Position numbers and translations under genes: made by a program
Notes under the pieces: generated by a model
Databases searched by the model: none
Seen by the model: only the letters and a program-made list of their open reading frames with translations
What the model was told of the DNA's origin: nothing
NCBI GenBank assembly: GCA_038244055.1
Contig: JBBRTW010000052.1
Location: 1-23,076, forward strand
Origin: DASPKW01 sp038244055
GTDB lineage: Bacteria > Planctomycetota > Phycisphaerae > Tepidisphaerales > Tepidisphaeraceae
Direction: 5' to 3'
DNA length: 23,076 nucleotides
In this document: positions 1 through 8,326 of the stretch, one piece after another
How the letters are laid out: the number at the start of each line of letters is the position of its first letter
How positions within the stretch are numbered: position 1 is the stretch's first letter

Positions 1-60
1 GGCGCGGGGGCGGAGCCGGGATGTTCGGTAGCGGTCTGCATTCGCGAAGGCGTATTGTAA
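1..60 (+). CDS. Possible C-terminal end of a plus-strand gene entering from the left
   Basis: The first reading frame is open from base 1 to a TAA at 58-60 (19 codons) and is followed five bases later by a strong hairpin with a TTTT tail on the plus strand. That arrangement is what the end of a plus-strand gene looks like. The 19 residues carry no recognisable motif, and an open frame this short is expected by chance in GC-rich DNA, so the support comes only from the terminator. No product can be suggested. Confidence 0.2.
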   Translation, partial: GAGAEPGCSVAVCIREGVL

Positions 61-64
61 CGAT

Positions 65-100
65 CCGCGCTTTCCTGTCGCGGCGCGAAAGCGCGGTTTT
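65..100 (+). terminator. Intrinsic terminator, plus-strand orientation
   Basis: Perfect 10-bp arms CCGCGCTTTC (65-74) and GAAAGCGCGG (87-96) with a 12-base loop are followed directly by TTTT (97-100). The T-run lies on the plus side only, so it should stop transcription entering from the left rather than from the minus-strand FecR gene. The tail GCGGTTTTACGA is identical to the tail of the hairpin at 19534-19554. Confidence 0.5.
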
Positions 101-119
101 ACGAATTGTGGTGCAGCCC

Positions 120-1232
120 CTACTTCTGCGTACCAATACTCTCCCCGCGCACAAACCGCCCGTTCTTCATCGTGATGTAATACTGCGTCGAATCCGTCAG
201 GAAATGCACGCCCGCTTTCGGATACTGCTCGCGCGGCAGGAACAACGTCTTCCGCCCGTTCTCCTCCATCACAAACCACCCATCCGGCATCTCCCTCACC
301 TGCCCGCGATAGGTGATCTCCCCCTCCGCTTCGACGCGATTCGGGCCATCGCGCCGGGTGGTGGCCGGGCGGGTGGTGCGCGGGTAAGTCGTCGGAAACG
401 GCTTGACCGGTTTGGTCACCGGCTTGTTGGCGGGCGGCGTTAGGTTCGGCGTCGTGGCCGGGCTCACAGGCGGTTTCGCGCCCTCTGCTGTCGCCGCGGG
501 AGGAGGCGCGATCGGCGGATAAGTCACGCTCGCGCCGGCCATCACCTGCACCGCCGACACCGGGTTCGAGATCAAACCCCCTCGGTCCGTCACCTGCACA
601 CTTCCCTCAATCACCTTGACCGTCGTCCGCTTGATGTTGGCTCCGCTCGCATCTCGATCCATTGCGATGCTCACGGAAAACTTCGTCCCCGTCACCCTCG
701 CCTGCACCTGATCGGTCACCACGACAAACGTCCCCTGATGCTTGTCGATCTGGCTGGTCACCTCGCCCTTCTCCAGAAACACCGATTCGTTGAACGTATC
801 CCCATCGATGCGCAGGCGCGAATCGGGCGCTACCGTCATGTTCACATACCCGCCCAGCGCCACCTGCGCCGCCGCGCTCGCCTGCGTGACCAGCGTCGCC
901 CCTCTGCGAAGTGCGCCGCCTTCGGCCACAACATAAGATCCGTTGGCGGTCGGCCCCGGATACGCCTCCGGCCGGCTGATCCACCACACGCCCGCCGCCA
1001 TCAGCAGCATCGCCGCCGCCAGCGCCGGCATCCACCGCGAGCGCAGCCATTGCCCCCCGCGAGCCGCATTGGCCGCATTGCGGTTGGCCTGCGCGCCGTG
1101 AACCTGCATCATGATCCGGTCCGTCAAATCGGGGGAAATATCCGTGCCCAGTTCCTCGCGCAGCAATTGATCGATCAATCGCTCCTGCGCCTCGGCCGAC
1201 ACTGGTTTGAAATTCGAATCGTGCAAACTCAT
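120..1232 (-). CDS. FecR-domain membrane regulator (ECF sigma partner)
   Basis: A 370-residue protein. The ATG at 1232 is chosen because it overlaps the sigma-factor stop in an ATGA arrangement; the frame stays open further upstream but that is sigma-gene DNA. Residues 1-60 are cytoplasmic and include an LIDQLLREEL helix, as in planctomycete anti-sigma/FecR N-termini. One membrane segment spans about 69-86. A FecR-like domain follows at about 100-225 (LEKGEV, VTGTKFSV and VIEGSVQV are visible). A Pro/Thr/Lys-rich linker (235-295) leads to a C-terminal domain of about 70 residues that I do not recognise. FecR proteins usually sense a signal across the membrane and control the paired ECF sigma factor. 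No TonB receptor is nearby, so the signal is unlikely to be classic ferric-citrate uptake. The FecR/ECF pairing is secure; whether it acts as activator or anti-sigma factor is unknown. Confidence 0.85.
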   Translation of the reverse strand: MSLHDSNFKPVSAEAQERLIDQLLREELGTDISPDLTDRIMMQVHGAQANRNAANAARGGQWLRSRWMPALAAAMLLMAAGVWWISRPEAYPGPTANGSYVVAEGGALRRGATLVTQASAAAQVALGGYVNMTVAPDSRLRIDGDTFNESVFLEKGEVTSQIDKHQGTFVVVTDQVQARVTGTKFSVSIAMDRDASGANIKRTTVKVIEGSVQVTDRGGLISNPVSAVQVMAGASVTYPPIAPPPAATAEGAKPPVSPATTPNLTPPANKPVTKPVKPFPTTYPRTTRPATTRRDGPNRVEAEGEITYRGQVREMPDGWFVMEENGRKTLFLPREQYPKAGVHFLTDSTQYYITMKNGRFVRGESIGTQK

Positions 1233-1786
1233 TTCCCACCCCCTTCGGGCGCGGCCGGCGTCAGATTCAGGCGCTTGGAAACGCACAACCCCAGCACGCG
1301 CCGAACCCGCCTCAGAAGCGACTTGATTCCATCCTCGGTCATCTGCAGCAGTCCCGCCATTTCCTGCCGCGATTTGCCCTGCGTGTAAAAAAGCTCGATC
1401 GGCCGGCGCTGTTGCACCGGTAGCAGATCCAGGCAAAGCCGCAGCGCATCGACATAGTCGAACCCATCCCCATCGCGCAGGAAATGGCTCGACCAGAGCA
1501 CCTCCGATTGATCCATGTGCTGCACCAGCGCGGCCGGGTCGGTGGGGTACTGCTTGCGCTTGCGCCAATGGGCTAGCAACTGGTTCCGCGCCGTCCCCCT
1601 CAGCCAGGCCGCCCGCCGCGGAAGCTCGAAAGTCGAAACATCCGGCGTCCGCGACCGAAACGCAGCCAAAAACGTCTCCTGGATCATGTCCTCCGCCGTC
1701 GACCGATCCGAACCCAGATACCTCAGATACCGATAAAGCTCGGCCTGATGTGTGCGGATCATTTCCTCAAGGTCATCGGAAGTCAT
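1229..1786 (-). CDS. ECF-family RNA polymerase sigma factor
   Basis: A 185-residue protein of normal ECF length. Region 2 lies at about residues 10-78 with the typical AEDMIQETFLAAF core-binding helix, and region 4 at about 113-165 (LDLLPVQQRRPIELFY, then a helix-turn-helix ending LRRVRRVLG). There is no region 3 and no extra C-terminal domain. It should direct RNA polymerase to a small regulon under control of the FecR protein encoded immediately downstream with a 4-bp overlap, so the two are translationally coupled. A -10-like TACTAT lies only 8 bases upstream of the ATG and no Shine-Dalgarno sequence is visible. The planctomycete subgroup cannot be assigned without alignment. Confidence 0.93.
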   Translation of the reverse strand: MTSDDLEEMIRTHQAELYRYLRYLGSDRSTAEDMIQETFLAAFRSRTPDVSTFELPRRAAWLRGTARNQLLAHWRKRKQYPTDPAALVQHMDQSEVLWSSHFLRDGDGFDYVDALRLCLDLLPVQQRRPIELFYTQGKSRQEMAGLLQMTEDGIKSLLRRVRRVLGLCVSKRLNLTPAAPEGGGK

Positions 1787-1794
1787 CTATCGGC

Positions 1795-1825
1795 ATAGTA
1801 GCGGCGAGCCAACCAAAGGGTGCAA
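1795..1825 (-). promoter_or_regulatory. Putative promoter of the ECF sigma gene
   Basis: Reading the minus strand, TTGCAC (1825-1820) and TACTAT (1800-1795) are separated by 19 bp, longer than the ideal 17. The -10 element ends 8 bases before the ATG, so a start site at the usual distance would give almost no leader. Confidence 0.35.
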
Positions 1826-1845
1826 GGAAAAGCTAAGGAGAGGCG

Positions 1846-1880
1846 GAAGGATGAAGGCAGAAGGATGAAGGATGAAAGGA
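1846..1880 (+). repeat. Heptamer tandem array, GAAGGAT family
   Basis: Five consecutive 7-base units: GAAGGAT, GAAGGCA, GAAGGAT, GAAGGAT, GAAAGGA. The array lies in the 232-bp gap between the sigma gene and the lipoprotein gene, and the period is strict although two units have mutated. The rest of the gap (1881-2018) shows no gene; it is rather less GC-rich than the genes. Confidence 0.8.
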
Positions 1881-2018
1881 ATTCGGATGCGATCCCCTCT
1901 TTTCGGGTGCCATGGCCTGACGAGCCGTCAAATGAATCCCATACGCCAAGTGGTATTATCGGCTCGTCTGGCCATGCCCGGCCATGTCATGCCTCCCGCT
2001 TGAACCCTCGCCCACCCC

Positions 2019-2867
2019 TCAATCCCCATTCGAAAACCGCGTATCGCTCGCCGCCGACGATGTTGACTTCGTCGGTGTCCCCGCCGGCTGCCGCGCCACC
2101 ACCGGCTGTGTCGTCCCCGTGCCCGCCCCCGCCCGCGCCGCCACGATCACCGGCGCGGTCTTCCGCGCTGCCACCCACTGCGCCCTCGGCGGGCAGACGG
2201 CCAGAATCTGCTTGATCGTCTCCGCGTGAATCTTCTCTTTCTTCTCGATATTGAAGTGATTCAAGTCCGGATCGAGCAAATCCGTCCGGTCCGCGCGGAT
2301 ATTCACATTCTCCAGCTTCCCCGCGAAATCCTCATCCGCCTTGAGCGGAATCCCCCGCATGAACGGCAGCGCATCGAGCGTATTGGGCTGATACAGGTTC
2401 ACGCAATGCCGCACATTTCGCGGCACATTCGGCGGCGTGGTCGGATCCAATGTGATGATCAAATCGACCGGAATATTCTCCTGATCCAGCTCCCGCGCGA
2501 TCGAGACCGCATCATCCGCCCCATATGAATGCCCGATCAAAATCAGCGGCTCGGGGTCTTTTGCCGCCTTGTAGCGCTCGGCGATCGCGGCCGCCAATTC
2601 CCGCCACTGGTTCTCCTGGAACACCATCCCATGCACCCCCGCCTGATTCACCTTCTCCCCCAGACTGTCGATCCCGGTCGAGAAAATCCCAATCCACCCC
2701 CGCACCAGATAAACCGTCCCTGCCCGCGGCGCTTCGGAAAAGGGTTTGACCTCGTCGATGTTCCCCGGAGTCATGGCCGAGCACCCGGCCAGCAACACCG
2801 CCAGCCCCGCCGCCCCCGCTACCCCCGCCGCGCGGCTCAATTGTCTTCCAAGTGTCTTAAATTCCAT
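2019..2867 (-). CDS. Lipoprotein alpha/beta hydrolase
   Basis: A 282-residue protein. The N-terminus carries a lipoprotein signal with lipobox LLAGC, so Cys29 would be the lipidated residue and the protein would sit on a membrane facing the periplasm. The hydrolase core shows a nucleophile elbow GHSYGAD (Ser114), an acid in LIITLDPT (Asp141) and a His in DLNHFNIEK (His204), a plausible Ser-Asp-His triad in the correct order. Residues 230-282 are a low-complexity Ala/Thr/Ser-rich tail. Members with this layout may be lipases, esterases or thioesterases, and the substrate cannot be read from the sequence. It stands alone between birA and the sigma factor, with a weak hairpin upstream, so it is probably transcribed separately. 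Confidence 0.8.
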   Translation of the reverse strand: MEFKTLGRQLSRAAGVAGAAGLAVLLAGCSAMTPGNIDEVKPFSEAPRAGTVYLVRGWIGIFSTGIDSLGEKVNQAGVHGMVFQENQWRELAAAIAERYKAAKDPEPLILIGHSYGADDAVSIARELDQENIPVDLIITLDPTTPPNVPRNVRHCVNLYQPNTLDALPFMRGIPLKADEDFAGKLENVNIRADRTDLLDPDLNHFNIEKKEKIHAETIKQILAVCPPRAQWVAARKTAPVIVAARAGAGTGTTQPVVARQPAGTPTKSTSSAASDTRFSNGD

Positions 2868-2905
2868 GAGTTACATCCAATTGGGAGGCGACTGGGCCCT
2901 GGTAC

Positions 2906-2924
2906 AACGGCCAGCGCGGCCGTT
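2906..2924 (-). terminator. Hairpin between birA and the lipoprotein gene
   Basis: Perfect 7-bp arms AACGGCC and GGCCGTT flank a 5-base loop, 81 bp downstream of the birA stop. There is no good T-run on the minus strand (TGTACC follows), so termination is only a guess. It lies in the 137-bp gap 2868-3004. Confidence 0.25.
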
Positions 2925-3004
2925 TCGGGCTCGACACGTCGCCCCTTCGTGAATCGGGCGATTGCATTTGGGTACTTTAGAAGCGATTGAGACACGCGAT
3001 CCAA

Positions 3005-3829
3005 CTACGCCAATTCAATGTGCCCCGCGATGATCTTGTGCAGCCCGCCGCGATTTCGCAGCAGCAGCCGCCCGGTGCTATCCAAACCTTCGCATTTCCC
3101 CATGATCGGCGGCTCCGGCGCGCTCAGCACCATCATCGTCCGCCCCAGCAGCGCATGATGCCGGTCATACTCCTTCAAAAGCGCCGGGAAGGGCGTCTCC
3201 GATTTTCGCACCAGAGTCTGATGCAGATGATGGCTCAGCGCGATCAGCACACCCGTCAAATCCATCGGCTTCGCCCGATCGCCCCCAAGTTGCCGCAGGA
3301 AAATAATCCGCCGCCGCAGATCGGCCGGCATTGCCTCACCCGGCAGGTTGACGTTCAGCCCCACCCCGATCAAATCCACCCCATCGATCCGCTCGCAGAG
3401 CAGCCCCGCCAGTTTCCGCAGCGGCCGATGCTTCCCCCGCGCCGGCCTGGTATCCGCGTCCGGATACACCACGTCATTTGGCCACTTGAGCTGAATCTCC
3501 CCTTCGCGAGAAATCTCCGCCGCCGCATTCCTCACCGCCAGCCCCGCCGCCAGCGGCAGATGATGCGGCGCAAGCGTTGAATCCACCGGCAGAACAAACG
3601 TCACCGTGAGCGACCCCCCGGCCGAGAACCACGAATTCTGCCCCCGCCCCCGCCCCGCCGTCTGCCGCGAAGCCAGCACGATCGCCGGCGCATAAAGTTC
3701 CCCGCGCTTGCGCATGATGGCCGCATGATCGTTCGTCGACCGCAGCCTGGAAAAAAAATGCAGACGAAACGGCTTGACCCCGGCGCGCAGCTCGGCAAGG
3801 CGAAAAGAGTTGAAACCGCGGGTTGTCAT
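3005..3829 (-). CDS. birA: Biotin--[acetyl-CoA-carboxylase] ligase, monofunctional
   Basis: Attaches biotin to the carrier protein of acetyl-CoA carboxylase and related enzymes through biotinyl-5'-AMP, in the cytoplasm. With the ATG at 3829 the protein has 274 residues. The class-defining motifs appear in order: RQTAGRGRGQNSW (biotin/AMP loop, about 55-67), KWPNDV (115-120), KLAGLLCE (139-146, containing the catalytic Lys) and GVGLNVN (155-161). The C-terminal small domain is at about 225-274. The N-terminal helix-turn-helix of E. coli BirA is absent, so this is a ligase only and not a biotin-operon repressor. A GTG at 3847 would add six residues; neither start has a clear ribosome-binding site. 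It follows the large caspase-like gene on the same strand, 129 bp away. Confidence 0.92.
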   Translation of the reverse strand: MTTRGFNSFRLAELRAGVKPFRLHFFSRLRSTNDHAAIMRKRGELYAPAIVLASRQTAGRGRGQNSWFSAGGSLTVTFVLPVDSTLAPHHLPLAAGLAVRNAAAEISREGEIQLKWPNDVVYPDADTRPARGKHRPLRKLAGLLCERIDGVDLIGVGLNVNLPGEAMPADLRRRIIFLRQLGGDRAKPMDLTGVLIALSHHLHQTLVRKSETPFPALLKEYDRHHALLGRTMMVLSAPEPPIMGKCEGLDSTGRLLLRNRGGLHKIIAGHIELA

Positions 3830-3958
3830 CGATGCGCGGAGGGGCACGGCGGGAAGTGTGCGGGATTTGCGAGGGATTTGGAAGCGATTGCCCCGGGCGA
3901 TTTCGCCGAGGTGCTGGAACTGGGTGGCGACACAATCTTTGTCGGGGCAGTCAAAGGT

Positions 3959-6900
3959 CTACCGCCGCGGCGCGGGGCCGACGATCAGATCGACCAGGCC
4001 GCCCATGAACATCAGGATCATTCCGGCCGCCATCAGGTAGACTTTCGACATCGCGACGAATGTCGCAAATCCGGCGGCACCGCCCAACTGGGTCAGCATG
4101 TGGATGGTCTCGACTTGGCTGCATCCGAAGAGGATCAGGAGGGCGATCACGACCAGGCGGAAGCTTGCGCCGGCCGAGCCGGAAATCGAGGGGCGGTTTC
4201 CGGGGAAGTTAAAGAGCGCGAGCAGGCTTGCCAGGGCCAGCAGGGCCAGGGCAAGCATCAGGACGATCGCGTAGATCTTGGGCCCGGCGGATGGCGCGGC
4301 CTGGAAGGCGTGGAAGAGGCTCCTGGGGAAGGCGGCCTCGCCGCCGGGTTCGAGGGGCATGGCCTGGGACAGGGCGAATCCCACAGCGCCCGCCAGCGCC
4401 GGCAGGTAGAGCAGGCCGTAGCCGGGGCGATACCAGCGCGAGCGCGAGCCGATCCAGAGCAGGAGGATTCCGATGCCGCCGGCGAGCAGCGGCCAGGGAA
4501 CGCCCTGCGTCAGACTCGATGCATCGGGGGCGAAAGACATGCCGCGATATTCCTTTTGCATGGAGACGAGGATGAAGGGCGTCCAGGGGAGGAGGCATAG
4601 GATCGCGCCGCGGATCCTCATGTCCGTGGCGACGGCCAGGATGAAAGCCAGCAATGCCGCCGCGAGCGGAAAGGCGATGAGGAACTTGGCCATGGCGGGG
4701 AGATTCTTGTCGCCCAGCAGTTCCATGCTGGTGAACTGCGCCTTGAGGCCGCCGGTTGGGCCAGGGACCAGATCGGGAATCAGGAATGCGAGGACGAGGA
4801 GGACGCCGAAGAACACGATGGAACGGGCGCGCACGCCGCGCTCGGACCAGTTGTTCGCCGGGCCGTAGCCAGGGGGCATGGGCATCGAATAATTCTGGAC
4901 GACGACCATCGGACCCTGCGGCGAGGGCGATGGCTGAAAGTGCTGCGGAGTGAGGGGCGGCGGCATCTGCTGCGATTGCATCGGCACGGAGAAGACAAAT
5001 CCGCACCGGCAGTTGGCCGACCGACCGGCGGCTTCAGGTCCCATGAGATACTGCGCGCCGCATTTCGGGCAGGCCGCGGCGATTCCGCCGACGCCCGGGC
5101 CGGCCAGCGCGGGTCTGGGCTTTCGCGCCGCCACGATCACCAACAGCAGCACCACCACGCCACCCCCCACTCCCGCCGGCAGGGCCCATGACGGCCAGGC
5201 TTGAGCGGTTGCGACCGGCGCGAGGGGATTGACGGATGCGGTCGCGTCGGTGTGGTTCTGCGAGGCCTTGGTCACCATCTTATCGACGAAGGATTCCACC
5301 AGTTCTTCGTACTTTTCCTTGGCCTCCTCGACATTGGTCGCGTTGGTGCTCTTGACCCATTCCACGTGCGGCTTGACGACCTGATCGATGAAGGCCTGGT
5401 TCTTGTTTTCCCATCCGCTGATCTTGAACTGATCTGCCTCGAGCCGGAATTTCACCCGCTGCACGGTATCGAGCTCCTGCGCCGGGCCATCGCTCCGGGC
5501 CAGGACGTTCTGGCGGAATGGCACGCGCAAATTGGCCGCGTATTCCTTGTCGCTGATCTTCTCAACCAGCACGATGCTTTGGCTGATCAACTGGGCATTG
5601 GCGAGCGCATTGGCGGCATCGGGGCGGTCCATGTTCTGGATGAGTTGCTGGGCCTCGTCGCGCGCGGCGACTTCCGGGCCGTCCTGGATGCCGTCGATGA
5701 TCTTCTCAGTCATCAGGCGAGAGAGCGCATCGGAATTGCGCTGTTGGGCGGCGTTCTGGGCCTGCTCCATGACGCGGGCGAGCTGCGTCTTGATCGTGGC
5801 GGGGCGGTCGGGCGTGGGGACGGCGGCGACGGGGCGCGCGCCGGCCGGGGGCAAGCCGAAATAGATGGCCTGATGATGCATCTTCTCGAAATAGGGATCG
5901 CCCCGATCCAGCTTGGCGGCCATTTCGCGCTTGAGGAGCTGGAATGCCTTCTGCGGCGAGTTGCCGGCGCGGGTCAGCTCGATGAAGCGCTTGGGCGCCA
6001 TTCCCTCGGCCTGTTCGAATGCATTGGGGGCGACGGCCTGCCAGGTGACCCTCGAATAACCCACGAAGCCGCTAGCGCCGTTCTTGAGGAAGCGCAGGCC
6101 GATGTGATTGTCGGAGGTCTTGGGAACGACCGACCCATCGGAAAGGATATTGATGGTCGATCCGCCGTAGCACGCGCAGGACCATACCAGGCCATCGGGC
6201 GACATCGCGTGATCGATCGTCATCGCGGTGAGCTGTTTGTGGTCCGGTTCCTCTCCCCAATAGAAATTGGGAACATCATCCGAGCCGTGGAGATTGATCA
6301 GGGCGTTGTGGCCCTGGAAGAAGGTGCGCGAAAAGCTCTCGGCGGTCATCGGGGTGGAGCGGACGATCAGGTTGCTCCTGCCGGGGCTGGCCAGTTCCGC
6401 CAGGAGGGGCGGGCTGGACCGGTTGCGGTTGCCGTAAACCGCGTAGTCGTCCAGCGCCAGGCGCCCGCTGCGGGCGGAGTCTCGATAGAGGACGCTGCCG
6501 GTGTCTTCGAGGATGCCGTCATCATCGGGCATCCGCACGACCATGATCTCGGGGTCCTGATGGGAATCGTGATCGAAGTCGGCATAGGGATCATCCGAGA
6601 GAATCTCGGTGTCGGGGTCGCCGTTGGTTCCCTGGGAGGGATTGGGATAGATCGCGTGCGGGACCACATCGTGATGCCCGAAGATGAATAGGCAATCGCA
6701 GTTATTTCGATCGAAGTTCTGTTCCACCAGTGCATCGACAGCCTTGAAATCCCGGGGCCCGATGTTCTTGCCGGCGAGGTCGATGATCGTGCCGAATGAA
6801 TCGAGATACTTTTTGATCTGGTCGTATCGGTCACCGTGCTTGGCCTTGAGTTTGTCGGTGTCGGTCAGCACCATGCAGCCCATGGCGCGGACCGCCGGCG

Positions 6901-8002
6901 GGCGCAGCGCGATGGGCGGCTGATTCTGGGGCACCGGCGGCCTGGGCGGCGGCGGGGCGGGGTTCTCATTCCTGATGATCGGCACCATGTAATAGTTCAT
7001 GGGGCCCTGCGGCGGCTGCACGAAGATCAGGCGAATCTCGATCACCAGGACGATCTGTCCATAAGTTCCCCGCCAGCGGTTTTGATAGACGTTAACGTAG
7101 AAACGGCGTCCCTGGTAAGGGAGATAGAATTCGGCGGTCATCCGGTTGGCGAAGGCGACAAACTGCCGCTGAACGATGTTGTCCGCCTGCGCCCGCCATT
7201 GCCGCACCCGGGGCGTGACCTGTGCGGGCGGAAGCAGCACCGGCGCTGGATTGGCAAGCGGAACGTAGGCCGTTGGACGGACGGGAATTTGCAGCGCCGG
7301 CGGCTTTTGCGTGATCGGCCCCTTGGGAACGTTCGGCCCCTTGGGCGCGTTGGGACCCTTTGGCGCGCCCACCGGCTGCGCCTGGGCCTTGGGCAGACCG
7401 GCCGCGAATCTCGCCCAATGCTTGTTGTAAACCGCGATGATTTGCGCCTCGGTGCGGTCGGCGGGCATCTTCATCAGTTCATCGAAGAACGGGTTGAAAA
7501 CCGCCTTGGAGAAATCATCCGGGATCGCCACGATCTCGGTGAGCTTGAGCGCGCCATCCTTCCGCGTCACGCCCATATCCATCACCCAGCCGACGGTCTG
7601 ATTGGTTCCTTTGATCGGCCGATTGAGCAGCAGGACCCGGAACCGCTGTCCGCCCGCGATGTTCTCGGCATACAGGATGCGCTGGGAAACGGGCGTGCCA
7701 TCGATGAAGGGGCTGAGATGCTCGGAATCCGAGGAGGCATCGAGGAAGATCTTGATGAACTCAGCGCGCGGCGTCGGGTCCGTCTCGATCCGCTCGCCGC
7801 CGAGATAGATCACCGTCGTGATGCGATCGGCGATCAGGGCCTGGTATTGTTGTTTGTCGCCCCGGTCGTAGGCATTTTGAATCCCCTGCAGCACATTGAG
7901 ATGCGCCGGGTCGGGTGCAGCCCGGCCGGGCTGGCCGAATGCACTGCTCGCGCACATCAGAATCGCCACCCATAGCACGCCCAAAGTGAACTTCGGTTTC
8001 AT
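3959..8002 (-). CDS. Exported caspase/gingipain-like (clan CD) protein with zinc ribbon and multi-pass membrane C-terminus
   Basis: A 1347-residue protein. The ATG at 8002 has a GAGGAG ribosome-binding site 8 bases upstream and starts a signal peptide (1-23). Order of parts: an NTF2/SnoaL-like segment (about 32-165); a Pro-rich linker with a KGPN(A/V)P repeat (213-230); a second mixed region (260-345); a peptidase-like domain (about 374-718) with LTDTDKLK, IFGHHDVVPH, NLHGS (His572) and WSCACYGG (Cys609/Cys611), the His-Gly...Cys order of clan CD/C25 cysteine peptidases; another NTF2-like or helical segment (735-920); one membrane helix (about 941-958); a CxxC...CxC zinc ribbon (Cys978, 981, 998, 1000); then six to eight membrane helices (1062-1340). 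I infer a membrane-anchored protease, perhaps stress-linked. The family assignment rests on motif reading; loss of activity is possible because the Cys assignment is ambiguous. Confidence 0.75.
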   Translation of the reverse strand: MKPKFTLGVLWVAILMCASSAFGQPGRAAPDPAHLNVLQGIQNAYDRGDKQQYQALIADRITTVIYLGGERIETDPTPRAEFIKIFLDASSDSEHLSPFIDGTPVSQRILYAENIAGGQRFRVLLLNRPIKGTNQTVGWVMDMGVTRKDGALKLTEIVAIPDDFSKAVFNPFFDELMKMPADRTEAQIIAVYNKHWARFAAGLPKAQAQPVGAPKGPNAPKGPNVPKGPITQKPPALQIPVRPTAYVPLANPAPVLLPPAQVTPRVRQWRAQADNIVQRQFVAFANRMTAEFYLPYQGRRFYVNVYQNRWRGTYGQIVLVIEIRLIFVQPPQGPMNYYMVPIIRNENPAPPPPRPPVPQNQPPIALRPPAVRAMGCMVLTDTDKLKAKHGDRYDQIKKYLDSFGTIIDLAGKNIGPRDFKAVDALVEQNFDRNNCDCLFIFGHHDVVPHAIYPNPSQGTNGDPDTEILSDDPYADFDHDSHQDPEIMVVRMPDDDGILEDTGSVLYRDSARSGRLALDDYAVYGNRNRSSPPLLAELASPGRSNLIVRSTPMTAESFSRTFFQGHNALINLHGSDDVPNFYWGEEPDHKQLTAMTIDHAMSPDGLVWSCACYGGSTINILSDGSVVPKTSDNHIGLRFLKNGASGFVGYSRVTWQAVAPNAFEQAEGMAPKRFIELTRAGNSPQKAFQLLKREMAAKLDRGDPYFEKMHHQAIYFGLPPAGARPVAAVPTPDRPATIKTQLARVMEQAQNAAQQRNSDALSRLMTEKIIDGIQDGPEVAARDEAQQLIQNMDRPDAANALANAQLISQSIVLVEKISDKEYAANLRVPFRQNVLARSDGPAQELDTVQRVKFRLEADQFKISGWENKNQAFIDQVVKPHVEWVKSTNATNVEEAKEKYEELVESFVDKMVTKASQNHTDATASVNPLAPVATAQAWPSWALPAGVGGGVVVLLLVIVAARKPRPALAGPGVGGIAAACPKCGAQYLMGPEAAGRSANCRCGFVFSVPMQSQQMPPPLTPQHFQPSPSPQGPMVVVQNYSMPMPPGYGPANNWSERGVRARSIVFFGVLLVLAFLIPDLVPGPTGGLKAQFTSMELLGDKNLPAMAKFLIAFPLAAALLAFILAVATDMRIRGAILCLLPWTPFILVSMQKEYRGMSFAPDASSLTQGVPWPLLAGGIGILLLWIGSRSRWYRPGYGLLYLPALAGAVGFALSQAMPLEPGGEAAFPRSLFHAFQAAPSAGPKIYAIVLMLALALLALASLLALFNFPGNRPSISGSAGASFRLVVIALLILFGCSQVETIHMLTQLGGAAGFATFVAMSKVYLMAAGMILMFMGGLVDLIVGPAPRR

Positions 8003-8065
8003 GTTTCGCTCTCCTCGTCTGCGCAATATCCTACCACCCCCATTGACCAGAATCTGCATAATTCG

Positions 8066-8316
8066 TTAGCGGTGGATATGTGCGGGCGTCGGCATCGCGT
8101 CCGATAACTCGCCACGGTGCGGCCCATTGACCTGTTCAGGGCTGTGCTCGCCCCCATCGTCGCGAAAGTTCTGGCCTTTATTGCCGCGCAGATCAAACAC
8201 GATGCGGCTGGCCGATGCCACGCCTTCGCCGGGTCGTGCTCGGCCATCCACGCCCCGGCCATTTCCAGCCACCGCTGATCGTTGTAGCTGTTCGTATAGC
8301 CAACCAATGATTGGTA
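8066..8316 (-). pseudogene. Possible frameshifted gene remnant
   Basis: The 324-bp gap 8003-8326 has no intact gene. On the minus strand one frame reads plausible protein (VGYTNSYNDQRWLEMAGAW, about 8306-8250), and after about 8225 a second frame continues with RIVFDLRGNKGQNF and ends at TAA 8068-8066. The phrase IVFDLRGN resembles the (V/I)xDLRGNxGG motif of S41 (tail-specific/CtpA-type) peptidases, so the stretch may be the end of a decayed S41-like gene. It is equally possible that both readings are chance open frames in GC-rich DNA. I see no other feature in the gap apart from the start-proximal -10 box and a small inverted repeat ACCAAT-G-ATTGGT around 8303-8315. Confidence 0.25.
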
Positions 8317-8320
8317 GAAT
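8315..8320 (+). promoter_or_regulatory. -10 box giving a leaderless DUF4058 transcript
   Basis: TAGAAT ends exactly 6 bases before the ATG at 8327, so transcription would begin at or next to the start codon. There is no Shine-Dalgarno sequence, and only a weak -35 candidate (TTCGTA at 8291-8296, spacer 18). Confidence 0.45.
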
Positions 8321-8326
8321 ACGCGC

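Noticed and set aside
5201..6691. Long plus-strand open frame (496 codons) opposite the caspase-like gene
   Set aside because: It lies antisense to a gene with clear signal peptide, domains and ribosome-binding site; its translation is low in motif content and typical of GC-rich antisense frames.
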